This document shows, in pieces, positions 28,323-36,010 of a stretch of DNA of 64,000 nucleotides. The first letter of the stretch is position 1; every line of letters begins with the position of its first letter. Location: positions 109,310-173,309 of the forward strand of contig NZ_BONP01000008.1 of NCBI RefSeq assembly GCF_016862775.1. Direction: 5' to 3'. Made by a program: the position numbers and the translations under genes. The stretch comes from Cellulomonas phragmiteti. Its GTDB lineage: Bacteria; Actinomycetota; Actinomycetes; Actinomycetales; Cellulomonadaceae. Under the pieces are notes generated by a model. The model searched no databases. It worked only from the letters and a program-made list of their open reading frames with translations, and was not told the origin of the DNA.

Positions 28323-29386
28323 GCGCCGTGTACCGGCTGCTGTTCGACCTGGTGTTCCGTCGCATGGACCCCGAGCGGGCGCACGAGGTGGCGTTCACCC
28401 TCATCGGTGCCGTCGGTCGCGTCCCCGGCCTGCGGTGGGTCGTGTCCCGCGTGCTGCGCGTGCCGCGCGGCGACGCGGGGCGCGTCGAGGTGTGGGGCCG
28501 CACCGTGCCGGGCCGGTTCGGGCTCGCCGCGGGCTTCGACAAGGACGCGCGCGCGGTCGAGGGCCTCGCGATGCTGGGGTTCGCGTTCGTCGAGGTCGGC
28601 ACGGTCACCGCGCACCCGCAGCCGGGCAACGACAGGCCCCGCCTGTGGCGCATCGTGGAGGACCGCGCGCTGCGCAACCGGATGGGCTTCAACAACGAGG
28701 GGTCCGCCGCGGTCGCGGCGCGGCTGCGGCGGTTGCGTGCCACGCCCCGTGGCCGCTCGCTCGTGGTCGGGGTCAACATCGGCAAGACGAAGGTGACGCC
28801 GGCGGACGACGCCGCGGCCGACTACGCGACGAGCGCCTCGCGCCTGGCGCCCTACGCGGACTACCTGGTCGTCAACGTGTCGTCACCGAACACGCCGGGG
28901 CTGCGGGACCTGCAGGCGGTCGACGCGCTGCGACCGGTGCTCACCGCGACGCGCGTCGCCGCGGACGAGGCCACCTCGCGGTCGGGGCGTCCGGCGGTGC
29001 CCGTCCTGGTGAAGATCGCGCCCGACCTGTCCGACGCCGACGTCGACGCGGTGGCCGACCTCGTGGCCGAGCTCGGGCTCGACGGTGTCGTGGCCGTCAA
29101 CACGACGATCGCGCACGACCTCGGCCCGGGTGGTCTGTCGGGCCCGCCCGTGCTGTCCCGGGGGCTCGACGTCGTCGCGCGGCTGCGCACGCGACTCGGC
29201 GAGGAGGCCGTGATCATCGGGGTCGGCGGCGTCAGCGGGCCCGCGGACGCCCGGGAGTACCTCGCGGTGGGTGCGACGCTGGTGCAGGCCTACACGGCGT
29301 TCATCTACGAGGGACCGACCCTCGCAGCCCGCATCGGCCGTGCGCTCGCCGCCGAGACCGCCGGCGCGACGGGGGGTCGGCGGTGA
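28319..29386 (+). CDS. pyrD: dihydroorotate dehydrogenase (quinone), class 2
   Basis: A 355-residue membrane-associated FMN enzyme that oxidises dihydroorotate to orotate in pyrimidine synthesis and passes electrons to menaquinone. The N-terminal helices (about 1-40) that bind quinone identify class 2. FGLAAGFDKDA, RMGFNNEG, VNVSSPNTPGLRDLQ with the catalytic Ser, VKIAPDLSD and GVGGVSGPADAREYL are the FMN and substrate segments. The start at 28319 overlaps the previous stop (GTGA); a GTG at 28328 is an alternative. The next short gene overlaps its stop. Confidence 0.96.
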   Translation: MSAVYRLLFDLVFRRMDPERAHEVAFTLIGAVGRVPGLRWVVSRVLRVPRGDAGRVEVWGRTVPGRFGLAAGFDKDARAVEGLAMLGFAFVEVGTVTAHPQPGNDRPRLWRIVEDRALRNRMGFNNEGSAAVAARLRRLRATPRGRSLVVGVNIGKTKVTPADDAAADYATSASRLAPYADYLVVNVSSPNTPGLRDLQAVDALRPVLTATRVAADEATSRSGRPAVPVLVKIAPDLSDADVDAVADLVAELGLDGVVAVNTTIAHDLGPGGLSGPPVLSRGLDVVARLRTRLGEEAVIIGVGGVSGPADAREYLAVGATLVQAYTAFIYEGPTLAARIGRALAAETAGATGGRR

Positions 29387-29598
29387 TGGTCGTGCGCCCG
29401 CGCTGGCGCTGGCGTCTGGTCGCGGCGGACGGCGCGGACGTCGAGCGGCCGGGCAGCCCGGTGTTCCTCGCCCGGTTCGAGGCCGAGCAGTGGCTCGGCG
29501 AGCACTGGCGCGCCCTCGCCGGGCAGGGCGTGCGCCGCGCCGTGCTGCAGAACGACAGCGAGGACCTCCTCCCGGGCATCGAGCTGCCGGGCGACTGA
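29386..29598 (+). CDS. small conserved tryptophan-rich protein
   Basis: A 70-residue protein beginning MVVRPRWRWRLVAADG with FEAEQWLGEHWRALAGQGVRRAVL in the middle. Such short proteins commonly follow pyrD in Cellulomonas-type actinobacteria. The start ATG shares one base with the pyrD stop (TGATG), indicating coupling. No domain or function is recognised. It ends 5 bases before the convergent MocR gene. Confidence 0.7.
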   Translation: MVVRPRWRWRLVAADGADVERPGSPVFLARFEAEQWLGEHWRALAGQGVRRAVLQNDSEDLLPGIELPGD

Positions 29599-29603
29599 GC
29601 GCG

Positions 29604-31052
29604 TCACACGAGCGCGGGCTGCGCTCCGGACGCCCGAGCGGGAGCCCCGGAGCCGAGGGCCGCCCACCCGGCGGCGAGCCCGTCCACAGCCCGGCGCAGC
29701 GCGTCGACGGGCTGGGAGAACGGCACGCGGAGGTGGTCGTCGAACGTGCCGTCGACGCCGAACGCCGGGCCGGGGGCGATGCGGACTCCGTAGCCGTGCG
29801 CGAGCGCCGCGAGCGCGGTCGAGACGGGTGCACCCAGGTCGACCCACGTCGACAGGCCGCCCGCGGGCACGGCGAGGCGCCAGTCGGGCAGGTCCTGGGC
29901 GAGCATCCGCACCAGTCCGTCGCGCTGCTCGCGGAGCGTGGCGCGACGCTGCCCCAGGACCTCGTCGGCGCGCGCGAGCAGCTCGACGGTCACCAGCTGG
30001 TCGAGCACCGACGTGCCGAGGTCCACGTGCGCCCGTCGTTGGGCGAGTGCACCGACGAGATCGGGGTGACCGCGTAGCCAGCCGACGCGCAGGCCGCCCC
30101 AGAAGGACTTGGACGCCGAGCCGACGCACACGACGTACCGGTCGCCGGCGCCGGACCCGGCGAACGGCGCCGGCGCCGGACCGTCGAGCGTGAGGTCGGT
30201 GAGGGTCTCGTCGCCCACGACGACGGTGCGGGTGCGTCGAGCCAGGTCGCGTACCTGCTCGCGACCCTCGGGCGACAGCGACGTCCCGGTGGGGTTGTGG
30301 TGGTCGGGGACCAGGTACACCAGGCGCGGCGACGCCTGGCGGACGGTCGACGCGAGCAGCTCGAGGTCCGTGCCGTGCCGCAGGACCGGCACCGGAACGG
30401 CGCGTGCGCCGGCGGCCCGGACCGCGTCGATCGCGTGCGGGTACGTCGGGTGCTCGACGACCGCACGGTCGCCGGCCCCGGCGAAGGCGCCGGCCAGCAG
30501 GTGGATCGCCTGCTGCGCGCCGGTGGTGACGAGCACCTGGTCGGGCGTGGTCGGGACCCCGCGCGCCGTGTAGCGCGCCGCCACGGCCGCGCGCAGCTCG
30601 GGCAGGCCGAGCGGCGCGTAGCCGGCGCGCGACGTGTGGCGGGGCAGCGCGTCCAGGGCGTCCGCGCACGCCTGCGCCAGCTGGGGCGGAGCCGGGGGTG
30701 CGGCGGCGGACAGGTCGACGAGACCGTCCTCGGCGGTGCCCAGCCGGGCGGGTGCGCGGTCGCGCGCCTGCGCGGGCAGGGTCGTCACGGTGCCCGACCC
30801 TCGTCGGCTGACGAGGAAGCCCTCGTCGCGCAGCAGGTCGTACGCCGCGGTCACGGTGGTGCGCGAGACGCCGAGCGCGTCGGCGACTTCGCGCTCACCG
30901 GGGAGCCGGGTGGCCAGGGGCAGCGTCCCGGAGCGGGTGAGGCCGCGCAGGGCGTCGGCGAGCGAGCGGTAGGCCGGCCCGTGGTGCTGCCACGACCCGA
31001 GCAGCGTGCGGAGCCGGGGCCCGCTCACCCGGCGATCAGCGTCTCCCGTCAT
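29604..31052 (-). CDS. MocR family regulator (GntR domain fused to aminotransferase), YczR-like
   Basis: A 482-residue fusion. A GntR winged helix (about 22-90; ATRLPGEREVADALGVSRTT) is followed by a fold-type I aminotransferase domain (about 115-475) with SASKSFWGGLRVGW holding the PLP lysine. MocR proteins sense PLP or amino-acid adducts. Divergence from a YczE-type membrane protein matches the known YczR subgroup, which controls the yczE family. The ATG at 31052 was chosen because it begins the conserved part; a longer frame to 31115 has only poor sequence and would cover the operator region. Confidence 0.9.
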   Translation of the reverse strand: MTGDADRRVSGPRLRTLLGSWQHHGPAYRSLADALRGLTRSGTLPLATRLPGEREVADALGVSRTTVTAAYDLLRDEGFLVSRRGSGTVTTLPAQARDRAPARLGTAEDGLVDLSAAAPPAPPQLAQACADALDALPRHTSRAGYAPLGLPELRAAVAARYTARGVPTTPDQVLVTTGAQQAIHLLAGAFAGAGDRAVVEHPTYPHAIDAVRAAGARAVPVPVLRHGTDLELLASTVRQASPRLVYLVPDHHNPTGTSLSPEGREQVRDLARRTRTVVVGDETLTDLTLDGPAPAPFAGSGAGDRYVVCVGSASKSFWGGLRVGWLRGHPDLVGALAQRRAHVDLGTSVLDQLVTVELLARADEVLGQRRATLREQRDGLVRMLAQDLPDWRLAVPAGGLSTWVDLGAPVSTALAALAHGYGVRIAPGPAFGVDGTFDDHLRVPFSQPVDALRRAVDGLAAGWAALGSGAPARASGAQPALV

Positions 31053-31113
31053 GTGGCCACTATCTGCCAAGTGGATATGGAATGCAATGCCACCGGCTCC
31101 GCAGAGTAGGGCC
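31053..31113. promoter_or_regulatory. divergent control region of the MocR and YczE genes
   Basis: The 61-base gap is AT-richer than its surroundings. It holds the 8-base palindrome GTGGCCAC (31053-31060), CCACT and AGTGG arms spaced by 8 bases (31057-31074), and TGGATATGG followed by AATGCAATGCCAC. Repeats of the GTGG/CCAC type are plausible MocR binding sites. Both promoters must lie here; I cannot place them firmly. Confidence 0.5.
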
Positions 31114-31257
31114 ATGATCTCGCCCCCGTGGGTGGCAGCAGCCGTCCTCCTCCTCCTCCTCGTCCTGGTGCAGCTCGCCCGGACCGTCCGCGGCGACGGG
31201 CTGGGTCACCGTCCGCCGCCGGCACGCTCGGCCGAGGGGGAGGGGCAGGGGTGCTGA
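31114..31257 (+). CDS. 47-residue single-helix membrane peptide
   Basis: A short open frame encoding one strong hydrophobic helix (about 6-21; VAAAVLLLLLVLVQLAR) and a hydrophilic Pro/Arg/Gly tail ending in Cys. It starts at an ATG 61 bases from the divergent MocR start and overlaps the start of the YczE gene by 7 bases, so the two would be coupled. No family is recognised. Its helix is far more hydrophobic than expected from a random frame, which supports coding. Alternatively it is only a leader ORF for YczE translation. Confidence 0.5.
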   Translation: MISPPWVAAAVLLLLLVLVQLARTVRGDGLGHRPPPARSAEGEGQGC

Positions 31258-31904
31258 CGCTCGCACGTGGCACCGACCGTCGGCGCCCTGCGCCCGTGCG
31301 CCGCCACCGCACCGACCGCCGTCGTGGCGCCCAGCTCGGAGGCGGGCTGGTGCTGTACGCGGCGTCCATCGCCCTCCTCGTCCACGCGCACCTCGGGTCG
31401 ATGCCCTGGGACGTGCTGAGCCAGGGCCTCGCGCGTGCCACCGGGCGCTCCCTGGGGACCGTCACCGTGGTGGTGTCCCTCGTCGTCCTCGTGGCGTGGC
31501 TGCCGCTACGGCAGCGTCCCGGTGTCGGCACGGTCGCCAACGTGGTCGTCATCGGTGCGCTCGTGGACCCGTTCCTCGCGCTCGCCGCCCTGCTGCCCGA
31601 GCCGTTGCCGCTCGCCGCGCGCGGTGCGCTGGTGGTGGTCGGCATCGCCCTCAACGGTCTGGCGACCGCCCTGTACGTCGGCGCGCGCCTCGGCCCCGGC
31701 CCCCGTGACGGCCTGATGACGGGACTCGTCGCGCGCACCGGGTGGTCGGTCCGGCTCGTGCGCGCGGCCATCGAGGTGGTCGTCGTGGCCGCGGGCTGGG
31801 CGCTGGGCGGCACCGTCGGGGTCGGCACCCTGGCGTACGCCCTCGCGATCGGTCCGCTCGTCCACGTGCTCCTGCCGCGGCTCACGGTGCCGGTCGAGCG
31901 GTAG
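31251..31904 (+). CDS. YczE/YyaS/YitT family membrane protein
   Basis: A 217-residue protein. After a basic N-terminus (about 1-24) there are five helices: about 25-42, 60-78, 85-102, 112-130 and 165-205. LVHAHLGSMPWDVLSQGLA and LGPGPRDGLMTGL are the paired family signatures. The transported substrate of YczE proteins is not established. The GTG at 31251 follows a long GGGGGAGGGG run serving as ribosome site. It is divergent from the MocR regulator that presumably controls it. Confidence 0.85.
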   Translation: MLTLARGTDRRRPAPVRRHRTDRRRGAQLGGGLVLYAASIALLVHAHLGSMPWDVLSQGLARATGRSLGTVTVVVSLVVLVAWLPLRQRPGVGTVANVVVIGALVDPFLALAALLPEPLPLAARGALVVVGIALNGLATALYVGARLGPGPRDGLMTGLVARTGWSVRLVRAAIEVVVVAAGWALGGTVGVGTLAYALAIGPLVHVLLPRLTVPVER

Positions 31905-31950
31905 CCTGCCACCAGGTCGGACCACGTCCGCCCGCGGGTCGAGGAGGACG

Positions 31951-32721
31951 ATGTACACGGTCGGTGCGGTGGTGGACGGTTACGAGCTGACCGCGGCGGG
32001 CGAGTGGGTGCGACGCTCGCCGACGACGGGCTCGCCGTACCAGGTCGGGGACGTCGTCGACGGGCACCTGCTCGACGCCGACCTCGCCTGGGTGCCGCTG
32101 CGCCGGGCGCCGTCCGAGCCGTACGTCGCCGGTGACGTCGTGGACGGCCACGTCCTGACACCGGACGGGGACTGGACCCCGCTCGAGGCGCGGGTGCGGG
32201 CGCGCGCGGAGGGCGGCAGGGCGCGGCAGCAGGGTGCGGCGCGGCCTCAGGTCCCCGCGCCCTCGTCCGCGGAGCCGTCCGCCGCCGAGCGTGCGGCGCG
32301 ACGTGCGGCGGAGCACCAGCTCGCCGGTGAGCGTGCCGCCGCCGAGCGGCGCGCCGCGTCCCAGCACGCGTCCGCCGAGCACCGTGCGGTCGAGCACCGG
32401 GCGGCCGACGCGCGTGCCGCAGCCGGGCGGGCCACCGAGCGCGCCGCCGCCCGGGCGAGCGCCGCAGCACCGGCCCGCCGCACCTACGAGGTGGGGGACG
32501 TCGTCAACGGGCACGTGCTCACGCCCGAGCACCGCTGGGTGCCCGTGGGCGGCCCGGGTCGCCCCTCCGGCGGGCCGGCGGACGTCCGCCCGGACCCGGT
32601 GCGCCCGGCGGCGCCGCCCGCGTCGCCGGCTCCCGCTCGGCGCAACGGCCTGTCCCCGATCGTCCCGCTGCTGTTCATCGGATTCGTCGTGCTCCAGGCC
32701 GTGCGGGCCTGCGGGGGCTGA
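31951..32721 (+). CDS. tail-anchored protein with four copies of a short VGDVVDGH repeat
   Basis: A 256-residue protein that I do not recognise. Four copies of a roughly 21-residue unit, consensus Y-x-V-G-D-V-V-D-G-H-x-L-T-x-x-x-x-W-x-P-L, occur at about 2-21, 30-50, 59-78 and 180-200. Between copies three and four lies an Ala/Arg/Glu/His-rich stretch (about 105-175) likely to form a long helix. The C-terminus has a Pro-rich linker and one membrane helix (about 235-253) with nearly nothing after it, so the repeats face the cytosol. The GAGGAGG site before the ATG is strong. It stands alone between YczE and DUF3043. Confidence 0.78.
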   Translation: MYTVGAVVDGYELTAAGEWVRRSPTTGSPYQVGDVVDGHLLDADLAWVPLRRAPSEPYVAGDVVDGHVLTPDGDWTPLEARVRARAEGGRARQQGAARPQVPAPSSAEPSAAERAARRAAEHQLAGERAAAERRAASQHASAEHRAVEHRAADARAAAGRATERAAARASAAAPARRTYEVGDVVNGHVLTPEHRWVPVGGPGRPSGGPADVRPDPVRPAAPPASPAPARRNGLSPIVPLLFIGFVVLQAVRACGG

Positions 32722-32745
32722 CGGGAGCCGCCGGGCCCGGTCGCC

Positions 32746-33345
32746 TCAGGCCGGGTGCTGCCCGTGCTTGACCCGCGGCTTCGGCAGCCGCGAGGGACGC
32801 ACCTGGAACGCGCGCAGCACCGCGTACATCGTCAGGCCGCGCAGCAGGGCCGCGTCGCCGAACTTCGCCGCCAGACGCTGCTTCAGACCGCGCCACATGA
32901 GCCACGCGTCGATCATGGACGCGATGATGTAGACGTACAGCACGACGAGCGACGCGAACGCGACGACCGGTGCCGTGCTCGCGGTGACGAACTGCAGGAC
33001 GAGGAACGCCGCAGCCAGGGGCAGGAAGAACTCCCCGAGGTTCCACCGCGCGTCGACGCTGTCGCGCACGTACCGCCGCACGGGGCCGCGGTCGCGCGCC
33101 GGCATGTGACGCTCGTCCCCGTTGCGCATCGCCTGGTACTCCAGGTCGCGCTGCACGCGCGCCTTGGCCCGGGCCTCCTTGGCGGCCGCGCGGCGGTCCG
33201 CGGGCACGAGCGGGCGCCGGTTGCGGGCCTCCGCCTCCTTGCGTCGGGGCGTCGGGCGGCCCTTGCCCGTGGGCACGGGCTGCGGCGGCTCGTCCACGAC
33301 GGGCGCGTCGACGGTCGGCGGGGGGTCCTGCTTGCGTCCGAACAC
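32746..33345 (-). CDS. DUF3043 family membrane protein
   Basis: A 199-residue actinobacterial protein. The basic N-terminal half (about 1-95) contains KGRPTPRRKEAEARNRRPLVP, the family hallmark, and is followed by two helices (about 107-125 and 128-148) and a basic tail. The function is unknown. The GTG at 33345 has TACCCT 6 bases upstream (33357-33352), a leaderless layout that rejects a longer frame. It is divergent from the M20 peptidase with only 32 bases between starts. Confidence 0.88.
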   Translation of the reverse strand: MFGRKQDPPPTVDAPVVDEPPQPVPTGKGRPTPRRKEAEARNRRPLVPADRRAAAKEARAKARVQRDLEYQAMRNGDERHMPARDRGPVRRYVRDSVDARWNLGEFFLPLAAAFLVLQFVTASTAPVVAFASLVVLYVYIIASMIDAWLMWRGLKQRLAAKFGDAALLRGLTMYAVLRAFQVRPSRLPKPRVKHGQHPA

Positions 33346-33351
33346 CCGACC

Positions 33352-33369
33352 AGGGTAGTCGAGTAGCGT
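33352..33369. promoter_or_regulatory. back-to-back leaderless -10 elements
   Basis: TACCCT on the minus strand (33357-33352) serves DUF3043, and TAGCGT on the plus strand (33364-33369) serves the peptidase. They are 6 bases apart, and each lies 6-8 bases from its start codon. Both -35 regions must fall at or inside the opposite gene. Confidence 0.55.
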
Positions 33370-33377
33370 CGTGGGAC

Positions 33378-34772
33378 GTGACCACCACCGACCCTGCCGC
33401 CGTCCCGACCGACGCCCGCGTCGCCGCCCTGCGGGCGCGCGTCGCCGAGCAGTTCGCGGACGTCCGCGCGGACCTCGACGCGCTCGTCCGCATCCCCAGC
33501 GTGTCAAACGCCGAGTTCGACCAGGCCCACGTCGAGGCGTCCGCCGAGGCCGTCGCGCGGCTGCTGGGCGCGGCCGGTCTGCCCGAGGTCGACGTCCTGC
33601 GGGTCGTCGGCCCCGACGGCGTCGCGGGCGCCCCCGCCGTCGTCGCGCGGCGTCCCGCGCCGGACGGCGCGCCCACGGTGCTCCTGTACGCGCACCACGA
33701 CGTGCAGCCTCCGGGTGACGAGGCCCACTGGTCGTCGCCGCCGTTCGAGCCCACCCGGCGCGGTGAGCGGCTGTACGGGCGCGGAGCCGCCGACGACAAG
33801 GCCGGTGTCGTCGCGCACGTCGGTGCGCTGCGGGCGCTCGGGGACGAGCTCGGCGTCGGCGTGACCGTGTTCGTCGAGGGGGAGGAGGAGGTGGGGTCGC
33901 CGACCTTCGTCGACTTCCTCCACGCGCACCGCGACCTGCTCGCGGCCGACGTCATCGTGGTCGCCGACTCCTCGAACTGGAAGGTCGGCGTCCCGGGGCT
34001 GACGACGTCGCTGCGGGGCCTCGTGGACCTGGTGGTCGAGGTCCGGGTGCTCGACCACGCCGTCCACTCCGGCATGTTCGGCGGACCGGTGCTCGACGCC
34101 CCCACCCTGCTGGCACGCCTGCTGGCGACCCTGCACGACGAGCACGGGGACGTCGCCGTCGCCGGGCTCGTGCGGGCCGAGGACCCGAGCGTCGACTACG
34201 AGGAGGCCGACCTGCGCGCCGACGCCGGCGTCCTGCCGGGCGTGCGGCTCGCCGGCACGGGACCGCTGACGGCCCGGCTGTGGACGCGTCCGGCCATCGG
34301 GGTCATCGGGCTGGACGCGCCGCGCGTCGCGAGCGCCTCCAACACGATCACCCCGCGGGCGTCGGCCAAGCTGTCGGTGCGGCTCGCGCCGGGTCAGGAC
34401 CCCGCGGCCGCGATGTCGGCGATGCGCCGGCACCTCGAGGACCACGCACCGTTCGGCGCGCAGGTCACCGTCGAGGAGGGGGAGCAGGGGCGTGCGTTCC
34501 GCGCACCCGCCGACTCGGCGGGCATGCAGGCGGCACGCTGGGCGATGCGCACGTCCTGGGGCACGCCGCCCGTCGACATCGGCGTGGGCGGGTCGATCCC
34601 GTTCATCGGCGACCTGCTGGACGTGTACCCCGAGGCCACGATCCTCGTCACGGGCGTCGAGGACCCCGACTCCCGCGCGCACGGCGCGGACGAGTCGGTG
34701 CACCTGGGCGAGCTCGAGCGCGTCGTGCTGGCGGAGGTCCTGCTGCTCGAGGTGCTGGCCGCACGCGGCTGA
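33378..34772 (+). CDS. M20 family dipeptidase
   Basis: A 464-residue di-zinc peptidase of the CNDP/PepV-like M20 group. LLYAHHDVQPPGDEAHW holds the first His and the catalytic Asp; YGRGAADDKAGVVAH holds the bridging Asp; VEGEEEVGSP holds the catalytic Glu and a ligand; ADSSNW and VDIGVGGSIPF are further segments. The lid domain (about 200-330) contains DHAVHSGMFGGPVLDAP. It hydrolyses dipeptides in the cytosol. The GTG start at 33378 has TAGCGT 8 bases upstream. Confidence 0.94.
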   Translation: MTTTDPAAVPTDARVAALRARVAEQFADVRADLDALVRIPSVSNAEFDQAHVEASAEAVARLLGAAGLPEVDVLRVVGPDGVAGAPAVVARRPAPDGAPTVLLYAHHDVQPPGDEAHWSSPPFEPTRRGERLYGRGAADDKAGVVAHVGALRALGDELGVGVTVFVEGEEEVGSPTFVDFLHAHRDLLAADVIVVADSSNWKVGVPGLTTSLRGLVDLVVEVRVLDHAVHSGMFGGPVLDAPTLLARLLATLHDEHGDVAVAGLVRAEDPSVDYEEADLRADAGVLPGVRLAGTGPLTARLWTRPAIGVIGLDAPRVASASNTITPRASAKLSVRLAPGQDPAAAMSAMRRHLEDHAPFGAQVTVEEGEQGRAFRAPADSAGMQAARWAMRTSWGTPPVDIGVGGSIPFIGDLLDVYPEATILVTGVEDPDSRAHGADESVHLGELERVVLAEVLLLEVLAARG

Positions 34773-34790
34773 GCACGCGGTCGCGCGCGG

Positions 34791-35318
34791 TCAGCGGTGG
34801 GCGACGTCGACCGCGCGCGCCCACGCGGCGACGTCGTCGGGCAGCGCGGGGCTCTCCCGCCGGGTGCCGTCGATGACCTCCACGACGTCCGCGGGAGCGA
34901 TGCGGTCCCCGGCACGCGACAGGAAGCGGCCGGCGAGCCAGCCGCGTGCGGCGAGGTGCCCGCCGCGCTCGACCACCTGCTCCAGGTACACGACGCGGGC
35001 GTCCCACCCGAGCACGCGCGTGGTGACCGTGAACCGCTGCCCCAGGGTCAACGACCGCCGGTACGTCATGGTCGAGGCGGCCACCACCGGGTACCAGCCG
35101 CGCGCGGCAAGGCGGCCGTACGCCCCGAGGTCCGCGAGGTAGTTCGACCGGCCGATGTCCAGGTACTGCAGGTAGACACCGTTGTTGGTGTGGCGGTAGA
35201 GGTCCAGGTCGCCCGGTCGCACCCGCAGGTGGGTGACCGACGGGTCGAGCAGGTCCTGGCCGGGCACGGCCCGGCGCGGGCGGAGGGTGGCGAGCGTGAG
35301 CTGGATCATCCGGGACAC
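34791..35318 (-). CDS. acyl-CoA thioesterase, hotdog fold (THEM6-like)
   Basis: A 175-residue hotdog protein. RVRPGDLDLYRHTNNGVYLQYLDIGR near 33-58 holds the Asp and His-Thr-Asn-Asn motif of 4-hydroxybenzoyl-CoA-type thioesterases, followed by AASTMTYRRSLTLGQRFTVTTRVLGWD. It probably hydrolyses an acyl-CoA or acts on a similar thioester; the exact substrate is unknown. The start is a GTG at 35318. An alternative internal Met lies 3 residues in. It is convergent with the M20 gene. Confidence 0.85.
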   Translation of the reverse strand: MSRMIQLTLATLRPRRAVPGQDLLDPSVTHLRVRPGDLDLYRHTNNGVYLQYLDIGRSNYLADLGAYGRLAARGWYPVVAASTMTYRRSLTLGQRFTVTTRVLGWDARVVYLEQVVERGGHLAARGWLAGRFLSRAGDRIAPADVVEVIDGTRRESPALPDDVAAWARAVDVAHR

Positions 35319-35372
35319 CGGGCCGAGGTTACCGACCGGCGCCCGTGCTCGGGCACGGTCGCCCCGCCGGCG

Positions 35373-35972
35373 TCACACCGGAGGCAGCGGGTCGTACTGC
35401 AGGTCGCGACGCACCGCGAGCGCGGCGTCGGTCGACTCGAGGCGGGCGACCAGGTGCAGGGCCATGTCGATGCCCGCCGAGACCCCGGCGGACGTGATGA
35501 GGTCGCCGTCGTCGACGAACCTCGCGTCGGTGTCGACCAGGACGCTCGGCTCGGCCGTCACGAGGGCGTCGAGCGCGCTGTGGTGCGTGGTGGCGGGCCG
35601 GCCCGCCAGGAGACCGGCGGCGGCGTAGACCAGGGCGCCGGTGCACACGCTCGTCATGAGCGGCGTGCGCGCGCGCATCCGGCGGACCCACGCCAGGTGC
35701 GTCTCGTCGGTCAGCAGCGTGCGGGTGCCGCGGCCCCCCGGGTGCACCAGCACCGTCAGGGGGCCGACGTCCTCGGCGCCGGTGTCCGGGACGAGGCTCA
35801 GGCCCTTGGCGCAGCGCACCCCGGCGCCGTCGGCGGAGAAGGTCAGGACCTCGGGGCGCAGGGAGCTGCGCTGCGCCCAGGACGCGAGCACCTCCCACGG
35901 ACCCACGGCGTCGAGCTCCTCGACGCCGTCGAACACGAGGACCCCCACCCGCAGCGGGGACTGGGTCGACAT
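35373..35972 (-). CDS. DJ-1/PfpI family protein
   Basis: A 199-residue class I glutamine amidotransferase-like fold. The strand FDGVEELDAVGPWEVL is at about 14-29, with the Asp/Glu pair seen in isonitrile hydratase-like members. The nucleophile elbow TSVCTGALV puts the Cys at about 109, and DARFVDDGDLITSAGVSAGIDMALHLV near the end holds the partner Asp-Gly-Asp region. Related proteins include isonitrile hydratase and transcriptional sensor domains; there is no HTH here. Its function could be stress-related glyoxalase or hydratase. It lies 38 bases downstream of nadA on the same strand. Confidence 0.86.
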   Translation of the reverse strand: MSTQSPLRVGVLVFDGVEELDAVGPWEVLASWAQRSSLRPEVLTFSADGAGVRCAKGLSLVPDTGAEDVGPLTVLVHPGGRGTRTLLTDETHLAWVRRMRARTPLMTSVCTGALVYAAAGLLAGRPATTHHSALDALVTAEPSVLVDTDARFVDDGDLITSAGVSAGIDMALHLVARLESTDAALAVRRDLQYDPLPPV

Positions 35973-36010
35973 CGGCTACCCCCTCGAGCCGTTCCCGGGC
36001 CGGTGGCGCG

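Noticed and set aside
26125..28785. An 886-codon minus-strand frame through pepA and pyrD
   Set aside because: It conflicts with pepA in another frame and with three convincing plus-strand genes.
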